From assembly GCA_000471925.1 (NCBI GenBank), contig CP006667.1, positions 2,480,001 to 2,544,000 of the forward strand: a stretch of 64,000 nt of DNA, given 5' to 3'. Each line of letters begins with the position of its first letter. The stretch's first letter is position 1. The translations under genes and the position numbers were made by a program. Below are positions 42,296 to 54,693 of the stretch, piece after piece. This DNA is from Ralstonia pickettii DTP0602 (GTDB lineage: Bacteria; Pseudomonadota; Gammaproteobacteria; Burkholderiales; Burkholderiaceae). The notes under the pieces were generated by a model. It did not search any database. It saw only the letters and a program-made list of their open reading frames with translations, and was not told the DNA's origin.

Positions 42296-43126
42296 TTACT
42301 TCAGCATGAACGACATCGCCGACAGACAGTTCAACATGCGGATTGCCGCCTGCACCGTATCGGCCTGGAAACACAGCGTGACGCCGTCGCGGCGCTCGAG
42401 CGCGGGCCACTGGCAGAACAGGTCCGCATGGGCTGGCGTGAGCGTCTGCAGCCGGCAGGTCACGGGCGTGCTCATGCGCAGGCACTCCGCTTGCGCACGA
42501 TCACGCACCGCCTCGGCCGCGGCAGCCGCGATCGCTTCACGCGCCGCCGCCGGCGACAGCGTGGTGCCGCTGCCGAAGCCAGCTGCGGACTTGGTCTCGA
42601 CATAGCGCACCCACGGCATCAGCGCATGGGTCTCCTGCACGAAGACATCGTCGCCGCTGGCCATCAGCACCGGCACCCCAAACTCGCCGGCGAGCGCGCC
42701 ATACAGGCCGGCCTCGCCCACTTCCTTGCCGTTGAGCCAGACCCGCGCAAACGCGCTGCTGTTGATGGTATGTGCCAGCACGCCGCGGCTCTGCGCGCGG
42801 CCGTGGTAGCCGATCATCAGCACGCCGTCGGCGGCACCCTCTACGCCGCCCTCTACGCCCGTCATCATGCCGAGATAGCGCGGCTTGCCCAGCACCAGCC
42901 GCGCGCGCGGATCGATCTGGTCCGGCAGCAGGTTGCGGAAACCGCCGTGCGAGTCGTTGACCAGCACTTCGGTGGCCCCGCCGGCAAAGGCGCCGGCGAC
43001 GGCGGCATTGGCCTCGCCGGTCATCCAGGCGCGGGCGCGTTCATATTCGCCGTTGCCGGGGCGGGTCTGTTCAGCGTGGAAGACGCCGGCCACGCCTTCG
43101 ATATCGGTGGAAATCAGGATCTTCAT
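42296..43126 (-). CDS. M55-family D-aminopeptidase (DppA-like)
   Basis: This 276-residue protein matches DppA: MKILISTDIEGVAGV at the N-terminus (metal ligands Asp8 and Glu10), NDSHGG near residue 58, GYHGRA near 104 and a downstream catalytic Glu-containing segment (FVQETHAL). DppA is a decameric zinc enzyme that releases D-amino acids from D-Ala-containing peptides, so a role in recycling peptidoglycan fragments or D-peptides is likely. Its ATG overlaps the preceding stop by one base (TGATG). It is the last gene of the iaaA-gsi operon. Confidence 0.9.
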   Translation of the reverse strand: MKILISTDIEGVAGVFHAEQTRPGNGEYERARAWMTGEANAAVAGAFAGGATEVLVNDSHGGFRNLLPDQIDPRARLVLGKPRYLGMMTGVEGGVEGAADGVLMIGYHGRAQSRGVLAHTINSSAFARVWLNGKEVGEAGLYGALAGEFGVPVLMASGDDVFVQETHALMPWVRYVETKSAAGFGSGTTLSPAAAREAIAAAAAEAVRDRAQAECLRMSTPVTCRLQTLTPAHADLFCQWPALERRDGVTLCFQADTVQAAIRMLNCLSAMSFMLK

Positions 43127-44163
43127 CAGGCGGTCTTGCCCAGTTCAGGCATTACATCCAGCAGCGCGCGACGGCAATGGCCGTCGCGGCCTCGTACCGT
43201 CGCGGCGTGACAAAGCGCATGCAGGATGGCTTGCTCGACGCTGTCGGCCGCGGCGCGGAACAGTGGGTCGAGCCTGGTTTCGTGCAGCATGGAGACGGCC
43301 GGCATGGGCCGGTCGGCCTGGTGCGGCACGGTATAGGCGGTGGAGAATGCGAGCGCGATATCGCCCGAGCCGTGCCCGAACACCGAGCCGGTGCGGGCCA
43401 GCCCTGCCCCGGCGCGCAGCGACAGCCGGCGCAACTGGCGCGCGTCCAGCGGAGCGTCGGTGGCCAGGATCATGATGATCGAGCCCTTTTCCGGCTGCGC
43501 CGTGGTGTCGGCTTGCGCCAGCCGCTTCACGAGTTCCGGCCCGCGCAGCTGTCCGCCCACGGTCAGTGACTCCGGCGTGCCGAAATTGGCCAGCACCAGC
43601 GCGCCCACGCAATAGCCGTCCGCCATCCGCGACGCCGTGCCGATGCCGCCCTTGACGCCGAACGACGACATGCCGCGGCCGGCCCCGACCGCGCCCTGCG
43701 CGACGTCCTGGCCGGTGCCGGCGAGCGCGGCATCGTAGTGGCTGCCCTCCACTGCCATGCACTGGATATCGTTCAGGTAGCCGTCATTGCATTCGAACAC
43801 CAGCGGATTGACAGTCGGCAGTGCGCGGCCAATTTCCGGGTTGGCGGCCACCGCCGCACGGATCTGCGCCTGCGCCACGGCGCCGACCGAGAAGGTGTTG
43901 GTGAGCGCAACCGGGGTTTCCAGCACGCCCAGCTCGTCCACCTGCACCAGCCCCACGCTCTTGCCAAAGCCGTTGAGCACGGTCGCCGCCGCCGGCACCT
44001 TGTCGCGATAGGGATCGCCGGCGTGCGGCCTGATCACGGTGACGCCGGTCTGCACGGTGTCCTGCGCCAGCGTGCAGTGGCCGACCGTCACGCCGGCCAC
44101 ATCGGCAATGCTGTCCAATGGACCTGCAGGCAGGCCGCCGATGCGCGGCATCGATAGGCTCAT
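43126..44163 (-). CDS. P1/DmpA-family aminopeptidase, autoprocessing
   Basis: This 345-residue DmpA-like N-terminal-nucleophile hydrolase starts at 44163. Conserved parts are IADVAGVTVGH, LNGFGKSVGL, NDGYLND, GAGRGMSSFGVKGGIG and KGSIIMILATDAPL. Self-cleavage is expected between Gly228 and Ser229, with Ser229 the nucleophile. Such enzymes release N-terminal D- or L-amino acids, or beta-amino acids, from small peptides. It follows the gsiD permease by four bases and precedes the DppA-like gene, extending the peptide-uptake operon with peptide-cleaving enzymes. Confidence 0.9.
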   Translation of the reverse strand: MSLSMPRIGGLPAGPLDSIADVAGVTVGHCTLAQDTVQTGVTVIRPHAGDPYRDKVPAAATVLNGFGKSVGLVQVDELGVLETPVALTNTFSVGAVAQAQIRAAVAANPEIGRALPTVNPLVFECNDGYLNDIQCMAVEGSHYDAALAGTGQDVAQGAVGAGRGMSSFGVKGGIGTASRMADGYCVGALVLANFGTPESLTVGGQLRGPELVKRLAQADTTAQPEKGSIIMILATDAPLDARQLRRLSLRAGAGLARTGSVFGHGSGDIALAFSTAYTVPHQADRPMPAVSMLHETRLDPLFRAAADSVEQAILHALCHAATVRGRDGHCRRALLDVMPELGKTA

Positions 44164-44167
44164 CGCT

Positions 44168-45082
44168 TTAGCGCCGGTCGATCTTGGGATCGAGCGCGTC
44201 GCGCAACCCATCGCCAAGCAGGTTGAACGCCAGCACGGTCAGGAAGATCGCCAGGCTCGGGAAGATCGCCACGTGCGGCGCGGTCACCATGTCGGCGCGC
44301 GCTTCGTTGAGCATCGCCCCCCATTCCGGCGTGGGCGGCTGCGCACCCAGGCCAAGGAACGACAGGCTGGCCGCGGTGATGATCGAGGTGCCGATACGCA
44401 TCGAGAAATACACCACAATCGACGACACCGTGCCCGGCAAAATATGCCGCATCAGGATGGTCCAGTCCGACGCGCCGATGCTGCGCGCAGCCTCCACATA
44501 GGTCAGCCGCTTGAGCATCAGCGTATTGCCGCGCACCAGCCGCGCGAACGCCGGGATGCTGAAGATGGCCACGGCGAAAATCACGTTGGTCATGCCGTTG
44601 CCAAGGATCGCCACGATGCCGATCGCCAGCAGGATGCCCGGGAAGGCAAAGAGCACGTCTGAAATGCGCATCACGATGCGGTCCCACCAGCCCTCGTAGT
44701 AGCCCGCCAGCAGGCCCAGCACGGTGCCGATCAGCGCGCCGATGATCACCGACAGGAAGCCCGCCGCCAGCGAGATGCGCGCCCCGGCCAGGATGCGGCT
44801 GAAGATATCGCGCCCGAGCGAATCGACCCCCATCCAGTGCGCGGCCGACGGGCCGGCATTAAGCGCGTCGTAGTCGAAGAAGTTCTCCGGGTCGTACGGC
44901 ACGATATGCGGCGCCACGATGGCAATCACCACCAGCACCAGCACGAACGCGCCGGCGCCCAGCGCCAGGTGTTGCTTGCGGAATTTGCGCCAGAACTCGG
45001 TCCAGGGCGTGCGCACGGCCTCCGGCACGGGCGCGGTGGCGGGTGCCGCTTCAGTTGCGGCGGGCGTGGAAAGCTCAGTCAT
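44168..45082 (-). CDS. gsiD: Glutathione/dipeptide ABC transporter permease GsiD
   Basis: This 304-residue DppC/GsiD-type inner-membrane permease has a long polar Ala/Pro/Thr N-terminus, then six membrane helices. The transporter-ATPase coupling loop [20 protein letters not shown] lies near residue 200, and [15 protein letters not shown] near residue 85 is typical of DppC proteins. It pairs with the GsiC permease seven bases upstream. With GsiA and GsiB it forms a peptide or glutathione importer. Confidence 0.9.
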   Translation of the reverse strand: MTELSTPAATEAAPATAPVPEAVRTPWTEFWRKFRKQHLALGAGAFVLVLVVIAIVAPHIVPYDPENFFDYDALNAGPSAAHWMGVDSLGRDIFSRILAGARISLAAGFLSVIIGALIGTVLGLLAGYYEGWWDRIVMRISDVLFAFPGILLAIGIVAILGNGMTNVIFAVAIFSIPAFARLVRGNTLMLKRLTYVEAARSIGASDWTILMRHILPGTVSSIVVYFSMRIGTSIITAASLSFLGLGAQPPTPEWGAMLNEARADMVTAPHVAIFPSLAIFLTVLAFNLLGDGLRDALDPKIDRR

Positions 45083-45089
45083 GCCGGCC

Positions 45090-46010
<921 letters not shown>

Positions 46011-46040
46011 GACACACCAAGAGGAAAGGCCGCGGGCCGC

Positions 46041-46072
46041 CCGCCTGCGAACCCCGCGTCGCGGGCAGGCGG
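46041..46072 (-). other. Hairpin in the gsiB-gsiC gap
   Basis: CCGCCTG (46041-46047) pairs with CAGGCGG (46066-46072), enclosing an inner CCCGC/GCGGG stem with a GTC loop at 46053-46065. Stem-loops after binding-protein genes often stabilise that part of the message or reduce read-through, so the binding protein is made in excess. Confidence 0.5.
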
Positions 46073-46084
46073 CCGTCTGTCGGC

Positions 46085-46106
46085 TTACTGCTTTACTGCT
46101 TACTGC
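46085..46106. repeat. Short tandem TTACTGC repeats downstream of gsiB
   Basis: TTACTGC occurs at 46085, 46093 and 46100, and again at 46168 where it forms the last Gln codon and TAA stop of gsiB (GCAGTAA on the coding strand). It could be a slippage-derived duplication of the gene end. Confidence 0.45.
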
Positions 46107-46167
46107 TCTGGGATGGGATAGCGTGAATCGGGCGCCTGGGTACTGCCGGCGCCCGACCATCTACCCA

Positions 46168-47724
46168 TTACTGCTTGATATCGATCTCGTCGAAATTGAA
46201 CGAGCCGTCCGGCATTACGTAGGCACCGGTCAGCCGTTTGCTGCGTGCGAACAGCACCTTCTCGGTCACCAGGAAGGCCCACGGCGCATCCTTCCAGATG
46301 CGTTCCTGGGCGTCCTTGTACAGGCGCGCCTTTTCGCCACGATCGGTGGTGCGCAGCGCGCCGGCGATATCGGCATCGACCTGGTCGTTCTTGTAGTACG
46401 CGGTGTTCAGCAGCTTGGGCGGCATCGACTCGGAAGCCAGCAGCGGACGCAGCGCCCAGTCCGATTCACCGGTCGACGACGACCAGCCCACGTAGTAGAT
46501 GCGCACGCCGGCGTCTTCCGGCTTCTGCACGCTCTCCACCTTCTCCACGCGCTGGCCGGCTTCGAGCGCCTGCACCGAGGCCTTGATGCCGACCTGCTGC
46601 AGCTGCTGCTGCACGAACTGGATCACCTTCTGCGCGGTGGTGTGGTTGTAGGCCGACCACAGCGTGGTCTCGAAGCCGTTCGGGTAGCCGGCCTCCTTCA
46701 GCAGCGCGCGCGCCTTGGCCGGGTCATACGGCCACGGGCCCAGCTTCTCCGCAAAGTCCACGCCCGGCGGCACCACGCCCTCGGACGGCACGGCGTAGCC
46801 GGCAAAGGCGACCTTGGCCAGCGCGTCCTTGTTGATCGCGTAGTTGATGGCCTGGCGCACCTTGGGGTCGTTGAACGGCTTCACCATCGTATTCAGGCTC
46901 AGGTAGCGCTGGATGATCGACGGCGCCGAGATCAGGTCCACCTTGGTGCTGTTCTTCAGCACCGCGGCCTGCTCGAACGGGATGCTGAAGGCAAAGTCCG
47001 CCTCGCCGGTCTGCATCACGGCGGCGCGCGTGTTGTTGTCGACCACCGGCTTCCAGGTGATGGTGTCGATCTTCGGGTAACCGGTCTTCCAGAAGCCGGC
47101 AAACTTCCTGCCCTTGAGGTGGTCAGGCTGCTTCCACTCGACGAACTCGAACGGGCCGGTGCCGACCGGGTGGAAGGCAATGTCCTTGCCGTACTTCTGC
47201 AGCGCCGCCGGCGAGATCATCACGGCCGACGGATGGGCCAGCACGTTGACGAAGGGCGAGAACGGCTCCTTCAGCGTGACCTTCACCGTGCTGCCGTCCA
47301 CCACGTCGGTCTTCGCCACGCGGTTGAACAGCGTATATCGCTTGAGCTTGTTGGCAGGGTTGGTCACGCGGTCCAGGTTGGCCTTGACGGCGGCGGCGTC
47401 GAACGTGGTGCCATCGTGGAACTTGACGCCCTTCTTCAGCTTGATGGTATAGGTCAGGCCATCCTTGCTGACGTCATAGCTCTCGGCCAGCACGTTGACC
47501 AGCTTCATGTCCTTGTCCAGGCCGAACAGCCCCTGGTAGAAGCTCTTGGACACGGCCTGCGATAGCGTGTCGTTCGAGTCGTACGGGTCGAGCGAGGTAA
47601 ACGTGGAAGCGACGGCCATCACCGCGTCCTTGGCGGCAAAGGCGGACAGCGGCGCCAGCGCGCCCATCGCGCCGACCGCAAGCAGCCCGGCCACCAGCCT
47701 GGGCGAAACCATCCGTGCAGACAT
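46168..47724 (-). CDS. gsiB: Glutathione/peptide-binding protein GsiB
   Basis: This 518-residue periplasmic binding protein starts at the ATG at 47724, 7 bases after AAGGAG. A signal peptide covers residues 1-30 (ending LSAFA). The family-5 solute-binding fold is shown by [15 protein letters not shown], the [15 protein letters not shown] segment and [13 protein letters not shown]. It captures peptides for the GsiCD-GsiA importer. The reading frame continues upstream without a better start. Confidence 0.92.
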   Translation of the reverse strand: MSARMVSPRLVAGLLAVGAMGALAPLSAFAAKDAVMAVASTFTSLDPYDSNDTLSQAVSKSFYQGLFGLDKDMKLVNVLAESYDVSKDGLTYTIKLKKGVKFHDGTTFDAAAVKANLDRVTNPANKLKRYTLFNRVAKTDVVDGSTVKVTLKEPFSPFVNVLAHPSAVMISPAALQKYGKDIAFHPVGTGPFEFVEWKQPDHLKGRKFAGFWKTGYPKIDTITWKPVVDNNTRAAVMQTGEADFAFSIPFEQAAVLKNSTKVDLISAPSIIQRYLSLNTMVKPFNDPKVRQAINYAINKDALAKVAFAGYAVPSEGVVPPGVDFAEKLGPWPYDPAKARALLKEAGYPNGFETTLWSAYNHTTAQKVIQFVQQQLQQVGIKASVQALEAGQRVEKVESVQKPEDAGVRIYYVGWSSSTGESDWALRPLLASESMPPKLLNTAYYKNDQVDADIAGALRTTDRGEKARLYKDAQERIWKDAPWAFLVTEKVLFARSKRLTGAYVMPDGSFNFDEIDIKQ

Positions 47725-47752
47725 CTCGATTCTCCTTGGATTTACTTCCGTT

Positions 47753-49660
<1,908 letters not shown>

Positions 49661-49712
49661 TGGAACTCCTTGTATTGCTGCTTGATGCTCGGACTTGCTG
49701 GTGCGGTGCAGG

Positions 49713-50687
49713 TCAGCCGTAGATCGACACGTTCGCCGCCTCGCCCACCCGGGCGAAACCGCGATACATGCCTTCGGTGTTGAACGGCAGCGTGACGTTG
49801 CCGGCGCGGTCCACCGCGATCAGGCCGCCGCGGCCGTTGATGGCGCGCAGTTTTTCCATCACCACGCGCCGGGCCGATTCCTCGAGCGACAGGCCGGCGT
49901 AGCGCATCTGCGCGGACACGTCGTAAGCGGCCACGGTGCGGATGAACATTTCGCCGGTGCCGGTCGCGGACACGGCCGCCACGTCATCGGCATAGCAGCC
50001 CGCGCCGATCACCGGCGTATCGCCAACGCGGCCCACGCGCTTGTTGGTCACGCCGCCGGTGGAAGTGGCCGCGGCCAGGTTGCCCTGGCTGTCGCAGGCG
50101 ACCGCGCCGACGGTGCCGAACTTGCTGTCGGGATCGATCGGATCGGCCGGCCGGGCCTTGCCCTGCGCGGCCAGCGCGGCGGCGTCGTGGTCCAGCAGCG
50201 CCATGCCTGCGGTGCCGCGCGCGCGCTGCCACTGATCGTGGCGAGCCTGCGTGAAGTAGTAGTCCGGCGCCACCAGTTCCAGGCCCTGCGCTTCGGCAAA
50301 CGCCTCGGCGCCGGCGCCGGCAAAGAGCACATGCTCGCTGCGATCCAGCACCGCGCGCGCGGCCAGCACCGGATTGCGCAGGCGCGTGACGCAGGCCACC
50401 GCGCCGGCATCGAGCGTGGCGCCGTCCATCACCGCGGCGTCCAGTTCAAAGGTGCCGGCATGGGTCAGCACGGCGCCCTTGCCCGCATTGAACAGCGGGC
50501 ATTCTTCCAGCAGGCGCACGGCCTCGGTGACGGCGTCGAGCGCGCTGCCGCCATCGGCCAGGATGCGCTGCCCGGCTCGCAGCACGTGTTGCAGCGCCTC
50601 GGTGTATTCGCGTTCGCGTGCGGGGTCCATCGCGGCGCGGGTAATGGTGCCGGCGCCGCCGTGGATGGCAATGACTGCTTGATGCAT
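49713..50687 (-). CDS. iaaA: Isoaspartyl peptidase / L-asparaginase
   Basis: This is a 324-residue plant-type asparaginase (Ntn hydrolase). The N-terminal AIHGGAGTI and FNAGKGAVL are conserved. The autocleavage site is before Thr192 in [11 protein letters not shown], which becomes the N-terminal nucleophile of the beta subunit. GDTPVIGAG and TGTGE complete the active site. It hydrolyses isoaspartyl dipeptides and asparagine. iaaA-gsiABCD is the gene order of the E. coli glutathione import operon. The start at the ATG at 50687 lies 10 bases after the regulator stop. Confidence 0.93.
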   Translation of the reverse strand: MHQAVIAIHGGAGTITRAAMDPAREREYTEALQHVLRAGQRILADGGSALDAVTEAVRLLEECPLFNAGKGAVLTHAGTFELDAAVMDGATLDAGAVACVTRLRNPVLAARAVLDRSEHVLFAGAGAEAFAEAQGLELVAPDYYFTQARHDQWQRARGTAGMALLDHDAAALAAQGKARPADPIDPDSKFGTVGAVACDSQGNLAAATSTGGVTNKRVGRVGDTPVIGAGCYADDVAAVSATGTGEMFIRTVAAYDVSAQMRYAGLSLEESARRVVMEKLRAINGRGGLIAVDRAGNVTLPFNTEGMYRGFARVGEAANVSIYG

Positions 50688-50697
50688 GAGAGGGAGC

Positions 50698-51687
50698 TCA
50701 GGACTTCTGGGTGTGAGGGGAACGGCGGCGCGTAGCGCCGGCCTTGGCTTCGATGGGCTGTGCAGCGTCGTCGTGGTCGCGCTCGCTGCGATTGGCGCGG
50801 TCCGCACGCTGCGCGCGTTCGACGCCCGCGGTGCCATACAGCCACGGCAGCAGGAATTCGGTCATTTCGGCGGCGGCCTTGACCGGCCGCTCGGCCCGAT
50901 GCGCCACCGCGCCGCACAGCGCTTCGATCAGCGCCAGCACGGTGGCATCGGAATTGGCGGAGAGCCGGTTGGCCGCCTGCGCGTACAGCGCGATATCGGC
51001 AATCGGCGCCAGCGGCGAGGTCGGCCCGTCGGTCAGCGCCAGCAACTGGCCGCCGTGCGCCTTGGCACGCTGGGCAAGCTCGACGGTGTCGGCGACATAG
51101 CGCGGGAAGGCGATCACGATCAGCAGGTCGCTCGGCTGCAGCTTGAACAACTGGCGCGCCGCATGCGAGGCGCCACCGGCGCCTGCCACGGAGGTCACCG
51201 TGCGGCAGTGCATTTCCAGCCCGTGCTGCAGCAGGCCGGCGAGGAAACCACTCGCGCCGAAACCCGCTACGTATACGCGCTGCGCCCCCAGGATCGCCGA
51301 GACCGCGCGCTCGCAGGCTGCAGCATCGATGCCGCGCCGCGTAGCTTCGGCATTGGCGGCGGCGTCTTCCAGCGAGGCGGCAAACACCTCGGCCGCGGTC
51401 GCGGGCCGCTCCAGTTCGCTGCGCAGCCGCTCCACCGGGGCCAGCGTGGCTTCATAGCCACGCACCAGTTCGGCCCGGAACTGCGGATAGCCGTCAAAGC
51501 CCAGCGCCCGCGCAAAGCGGTTGGCCGTAGCGACCGATACCTCCACTGCCGTCGCGAACTCGTCGATGCGCATCGTCGCCGCGCGGAACAGGTTCGCCAG
51601 CACGTATTCCGCCATGCGGCGGTGTGCCGGCGTCAGCGTCGGCAGGCTGCGCGCAATGCGGTCGGAGATGGAATGGCCGTTGGACAT
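50698..51687 (-). CDS. RpiR/MurR-family transcriptional regulator
   Basis: This 329-residue protein has an N-terminal RpiR-type HTH (residues 5-80, ATAVEVSVATANRFARALGFDGYPQFRAEL) and a SIS domain (about residues 125-255, VAGFGASGFLAGLLQ and LIVIAFPRYVADTV) that normally binds a phosphosugar. The C-terminus is a charged tail of about 50 residues. It is the first gene of the run with iaaA-gsiABCD-dmpA-dppA and probably controls it. A ligand such as a muropeptide-derived sugar phosphate is conceivable but unproved. A perfect palindrome lies 43 bases upstream. Confidence 0.9.
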   Translation of the reverse strand: MSNGHSISDRIARSLPTLTPAHRRMAEYVLANLFRAATMRIDEFATAVEVSVATANRFARALGFDGYPQFRAELVRGYEATLAPVERLRSELERPATAAEVFAASLEDAAANAEATRRGIDAAACERAVSAILGAQRVYVAGFGASGFLAGLLQHGLEMHCRTVTSVAGAGGASHAARQLFKLQPSDLLIVIAFPRYVADTVELAQRAKAHGGQLLALTDGPTSPLAPIADIALYAQAANRLSANSDATVLALIEALCGAVAHRAERPVKAAAEMTEFLLPWLYGTAGVERAQRADRANRSERDHDDAAQPIEAKAGATRRRSPHTQKS

Positions 51688-51729
51688 GCGGAAGGGTCAG
51701 GAAAAATTCGAAAAACGGTGATTTGTATC

Positions 51730-51747
51730 GTGTAAATGAATTTACAC
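51730..51747. promoter_or_regulatory. Perfect palindrome, candidate RpiR-family operator
   Basis: GTGTAAATGAATTTACAC consists of two perfect 8-base arms around GA, located 43 bases upstream of the RpiR-type gene in an AT-rich patch. Other RpiR-family regulators such as HexR bind similar TGTAA-centred palindromes. Autoregulation of the peptide operon is the simplest reading. Confidence 0.65.
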
Positions 51748-51894
51748 TCAACCCATACCCAAAGAAAATAGAGTTTTACCAGACCGAGGGTAATCCCTAG
51801 GCGCGCGGGCGCACCCGGCACCGCGCAGGTGCATGATCGGCACCGCGTCGGAACCGTTTTCACATCTGCGGGCATGGGCCCGCACCGGAAACGC

Positions 51895-51900
51895 TACAAT
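51895..51900 (+). promoter_or_regulatory. -10 box (TACAAT) of the ABC-F gene
   Basis: The CGCTACAATGCC context, with transcription expected near 51907, lies about 72 bases before the GTG start. No clear -35 hexamer is present. Confidence 0.4.
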
Positions 51901-51978
51901 GCCGGCCAGCGCAGCAAACCCGCCGCTGACCGCTTTTCTCTGCGTTTTTCCGTTCTTCTTTCAGACGCTTCCCCACTC

Positions 51979-53913
51979 GTGATCCGAATCGACCAGCTTG
52001 TCCTCCAGCGCGGCACCAAGGTGCTGTTCGACCACACCAGCGTGACGCTCAACCCGGGCGAGCGCGTTGGCCTTGTCGGCGCCAACGGCAGCGGCAAGTC
52101 GACGCTGTTCGCGCTGCTGCGTGGCGAACTGCATCCGGACGGGGGCGATGTCAGCGTGCCCACGCAGTGGCGCGTCGCACACGTGGCGCAGGAAACGCCG
52201 GCGGTGGACCGCAGCGCGGTGGACTACGTGATCGACGGCGACACGCGCCTGCGCGAGATCGAAGCCGCCATCGCCGCCGCACAGGGCACCGGCGACGGCA
52301 GCGCCGAGGGCGAGGCCCACGCCGAGTTTGCCGACGCCGACGGCTACACCGCCCCGGCGCGCGCCGAGGCGCTGCTGCTGGGCCTGGGGTTCACGCTGGC
52401 GCAGGTGACGCAGCCGGTGGCGTCGTTCTCCGGCGGCTGGCGCATGCGCCTGAACCTGGCGCAGGCGCTGATGTGCCCGTCCGATCTGCTGCTGCTCGAC
52501 GAACCCACCAACCACCTGGACCTGGACGCCATCGTCTGGCTGGAAGACTGGCTGGCGCGCTATCCGGGCACGCTGGTGATGATTTCGCACGACCGCGAAT
52601 TCCTCGACGCGATCTGCAACGTCACTGTGCATATCGAGAACCAGCAGTTGCGCCGCTACGGCGGCAACTACACGCTGTTCGAGACGCTGCGCCTGCAGCA
52701 GATGGCACAGCAACAGTCCGCCTACGTGCGCCAGCAGAAGGAAATCGCGCACCTGGAATCGTTTATCACGCGCTTCAAGGCCAAGGCGACCAAGGCGCGG
52801 CAGGCGCAGAGCCGGGTCAAGGCGCTGGAGAAGATGGAACGGCTGGCGCCGGTGCACGTCGCATCCGGCTTCGCCTTCGAGTTCCGCGAGCCCGACGCCG
52901 CGCCCAACCCGATGATGGTGCTCGACGGCGTCGACTGCGGCTATGCCGAGGCCGATCCGCCCGTCACCATCCTGCACAACCTGGCGCTGTCGATCCAGAA
53001 CGGCCAGCGCATCGGCCTGCTGGGCGCCAACGGCCAGGGCAAGTCGACACTGGTCAAAACTCTGGCCGGCACGCAGGACCCACTCACCGGCAAGCTGCGC
53101 CTGGGCAAGGGCCTGCAGATCGGCTACTTCGCCCAGCACCAGCTGGAAACGCTGCGCGACCACGACTCGCCGCTGCAGCACCTGGCACGCCTGGCGCCTG
53201 ACACCCGCGAGCAGGAACTGCGCGACTTCCTCGGCAGCTTCAACTTCCGCGGGGATATGGCGACCTCGCCGATCGAACCCTTCTCCGGCGGCGAGAAGGC
53301 GCGGCTGGCGCTGTCGCTGATCGTCTGGCAGAAGCCCAACCTGCTGCTGCTGGACGAACCGACCAACCACCTCGACCTGGACACCCGCGAAGCGCTGACG
53401 ATGGCGCTGGCGCAGTTCGAAGGCACGCTGATTCTCGTCTCGCACGACCGGCATCTGCTGCGCGCTACCGCGGATCAGTTCATGCTGGTGGCCGATGGCA
53501 CGATCAAGCCGTTTGATGGCGACCTGGACGACTATCGCGACTGGCTGCTGCAACAGGCCGCCGCCAAGCGCAATGCTGCGGTGGCCGCGCATCAGGCGGA
53601 GAACGGTGGCGATGCCGCTGCTACGGTCAACCGCAAGGATCAGCGCCGCGCTGAAGCGGATGAGCGCCAGCGGCTGTCGGCGCTGCGCAAGCCGTTGACC
53701 AAGGAGTTGGAGAAAGTCGAGAAACGCATGGCGGTGCTCCAGACGGCCAAGACGGAAATCGACCAGTTCATGGCCGATGAGACAAGCTATGCCGAAGCCA
53801 ACAAGGCGAAGCTGATGGAGATGCTGAAGCGCCAGGGCGAGGTCAACGGCGAGTTGGAGACGCTGGAAGAGAAATGGCTGGAACTGCAGGAGCAGATTGA
53901 GCAGATTGCGTGA
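51979..53913 (+). CDS. ABC-F family ATPase (YheS-like)
   Basis: This 644-residue protein starts at GTG 51979 (MIRIDQLVLQRG) and has no membrane segment. Two ABC domains are separated by the ABC-F linker. The first has Walker A GANGSGKS and signature FSGGWRMR, the second GANGQGKS and FSGGEKAR, and both have LLLLDEPTNHLDLD. The C-terminal coiled-coil extension (residues 550-644, Lys/Glu-rich) matches the YheS/Uup type. ABC-F proteins act on the ribosome in translation or antibiotic protection. YheS-like proteins are generally housekeeping. The frame continues upstream but lacks a suitable start. Confidence 0.92.
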   Translation: MIRIDQLVLQRGTKVLFDHTSVTLNPGERVGLVGANGSGKSTLFALLRGELHPDGGDVSVPTQWRVAHVAQETPAVDRSAVDYVIDGDTRLREIEAAIAAAQGTGDGSAEGEAHAEFADADGYTAPARAEALLLGLGFTLAQVTQPVASFSGGWRMRLNLAQALMCPSDLLLLDEPTNHLDLDAIVWLEDWLARYPGTLVMISHDREFLDAICNVTVHIENQQLRRYGGNYTLFETLRLQQMAQQQSAYVRQQKEIAHLESFITRFKAKATKARQAQSRVKALEKMERLAPVHVASGFAFEFREPDAAPNPMMVLDGVDCGYAEADPPVTILHNLALSIQNGQRIGLLGANGQGKSTLVKTLAGTQDPLTGKLRLGKGLQIGYFAQHQLETLRDHDSPLQHLARLAPDTREQELRDFLGSFNFRGDMATSPIEPFSGGEKARLALSLIVWQKPNLLLLDEPTNHLDLDTREALTMALAQFEGTLILVSHDRHLLRATADQFMLVADGTIKPFDGDLDDYRDWLLQQAAAKRNAAVAAHQAENGGDAAATVNRKDQRRAEADERQRLSALRKPLTKELEKVEKRMAVLQTAKTEIDQFMADETSYAEANKAKLMEMLKRQGEVNGELETLEEKWLELQEQIEQIA

Positions 53914-54011
53914 GGGGTCTGACGGGTCCGAGTCCCCTCCTTCGCATCCATCAATCGAAAGCTTTCAAACCGGCGCCTGTTTGCGAACAGTCAGCGTCAA
54001 GCCGCGCAGCA

Positions 54012-54039
54012 GAAAAAAACCGGCGCCTGTGGCGCCGGT
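54012..54039 (-). terminator. Rho-independent terminator of dsbB
   Basis: On the minus strand ACCGGCGCC-ACA-GGCGCCGGT is followed by a run of seven T (54018-54012). It begins about 25 bases after the dsbB stop. Confidence 0.85.
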
Positions 54040-54063
54040 TCTCTATTCCGCTGTCCGCGAAGT

Positions 54064-54549
54064 TCAACGGAAATTCTTCTCCCGCCGGATCAACCCCACC
54101 GCCAGCGTCAGCGTCAGGATAAACAGCCAGATCAGCGACCACGCCGGCACCGACAGCCCCAGCACCGGCGGCAGCGGCGCAGCGCAGAGGCCATCGGCAT
54201 AAAACACCTGCGGCAGCACCTTGGCCGTCGGCAGCGCATTGACCCAGTTCTCCAGCGGATCGATGCCGCAGCTGGCCTTGGGGTTAAGTAGCAGTGCCAC
54301 GTGGTAAACCGCCACCGCAATGCCGGCGATGCCCGACAACATGCCGAGCCCCTGCCACAGCGAGCGCGTGTTCTGCGCCACCACGGCCAGCAACGAGAAG
54401 ATGCCGATGCCGATAAAGGCGAAGCGCTGCATCACGCAGAGCGGACAAGGCTGGTAGCCCTTTTCAAACTGGAGGTAGAGCGCAACGCCGACCAGGCCGA
54501 AGGAAACGAGGGCGATCAGCAGGAAATAGGCGCGTGAGTTGGCTTGCAT
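54064..54549 (-). CDS. dsbB: Disulfide bond formation protein DsbB
   Basis: This 161-residue inner-membrane protein has four helices. The first periplasmic loop carries CPLC (Cys35, Cys38) and the second carries the pair in KASCGIDP and DGLCAAP. DsbB reoxidises DsbA and passes electrons to quinone. The RF residues after the CPLC loop (VMQRFAF), which contact ubiquinone, are present. It is a single-gene unit convergent with the ABC-F gene and has a strong terminator. Confidence 0.95.
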   Translation of the reverse strand: MQANSRAYFLLIALVSFGLVGVALYLQFEKGYQPCPLCVMQRFAFIGIGIFSLLAVVAQNTRSLWQGLGMLSGIAGIAVAVYHVALLLNPKASCGIDPLENWVNALPTAKVLPQVFYADGLCAAPLPPVLGLSVPAWSLIWLFILTLTLAVGLIRREKNFR

Positions 54550-54693
54550 AGATGGTGATCAGGTAATCCGGTAAACGGTGCCGTCAGTTCAGGGCGCGGC
54601 ATTGCTGCGCATTATTACCGATTTTGCAGCGCCAGCCTTGGGCGTCACACTGGGGCCGCATCCCCTGCCCTGCGGCGGATTGACGCAGCGGTG

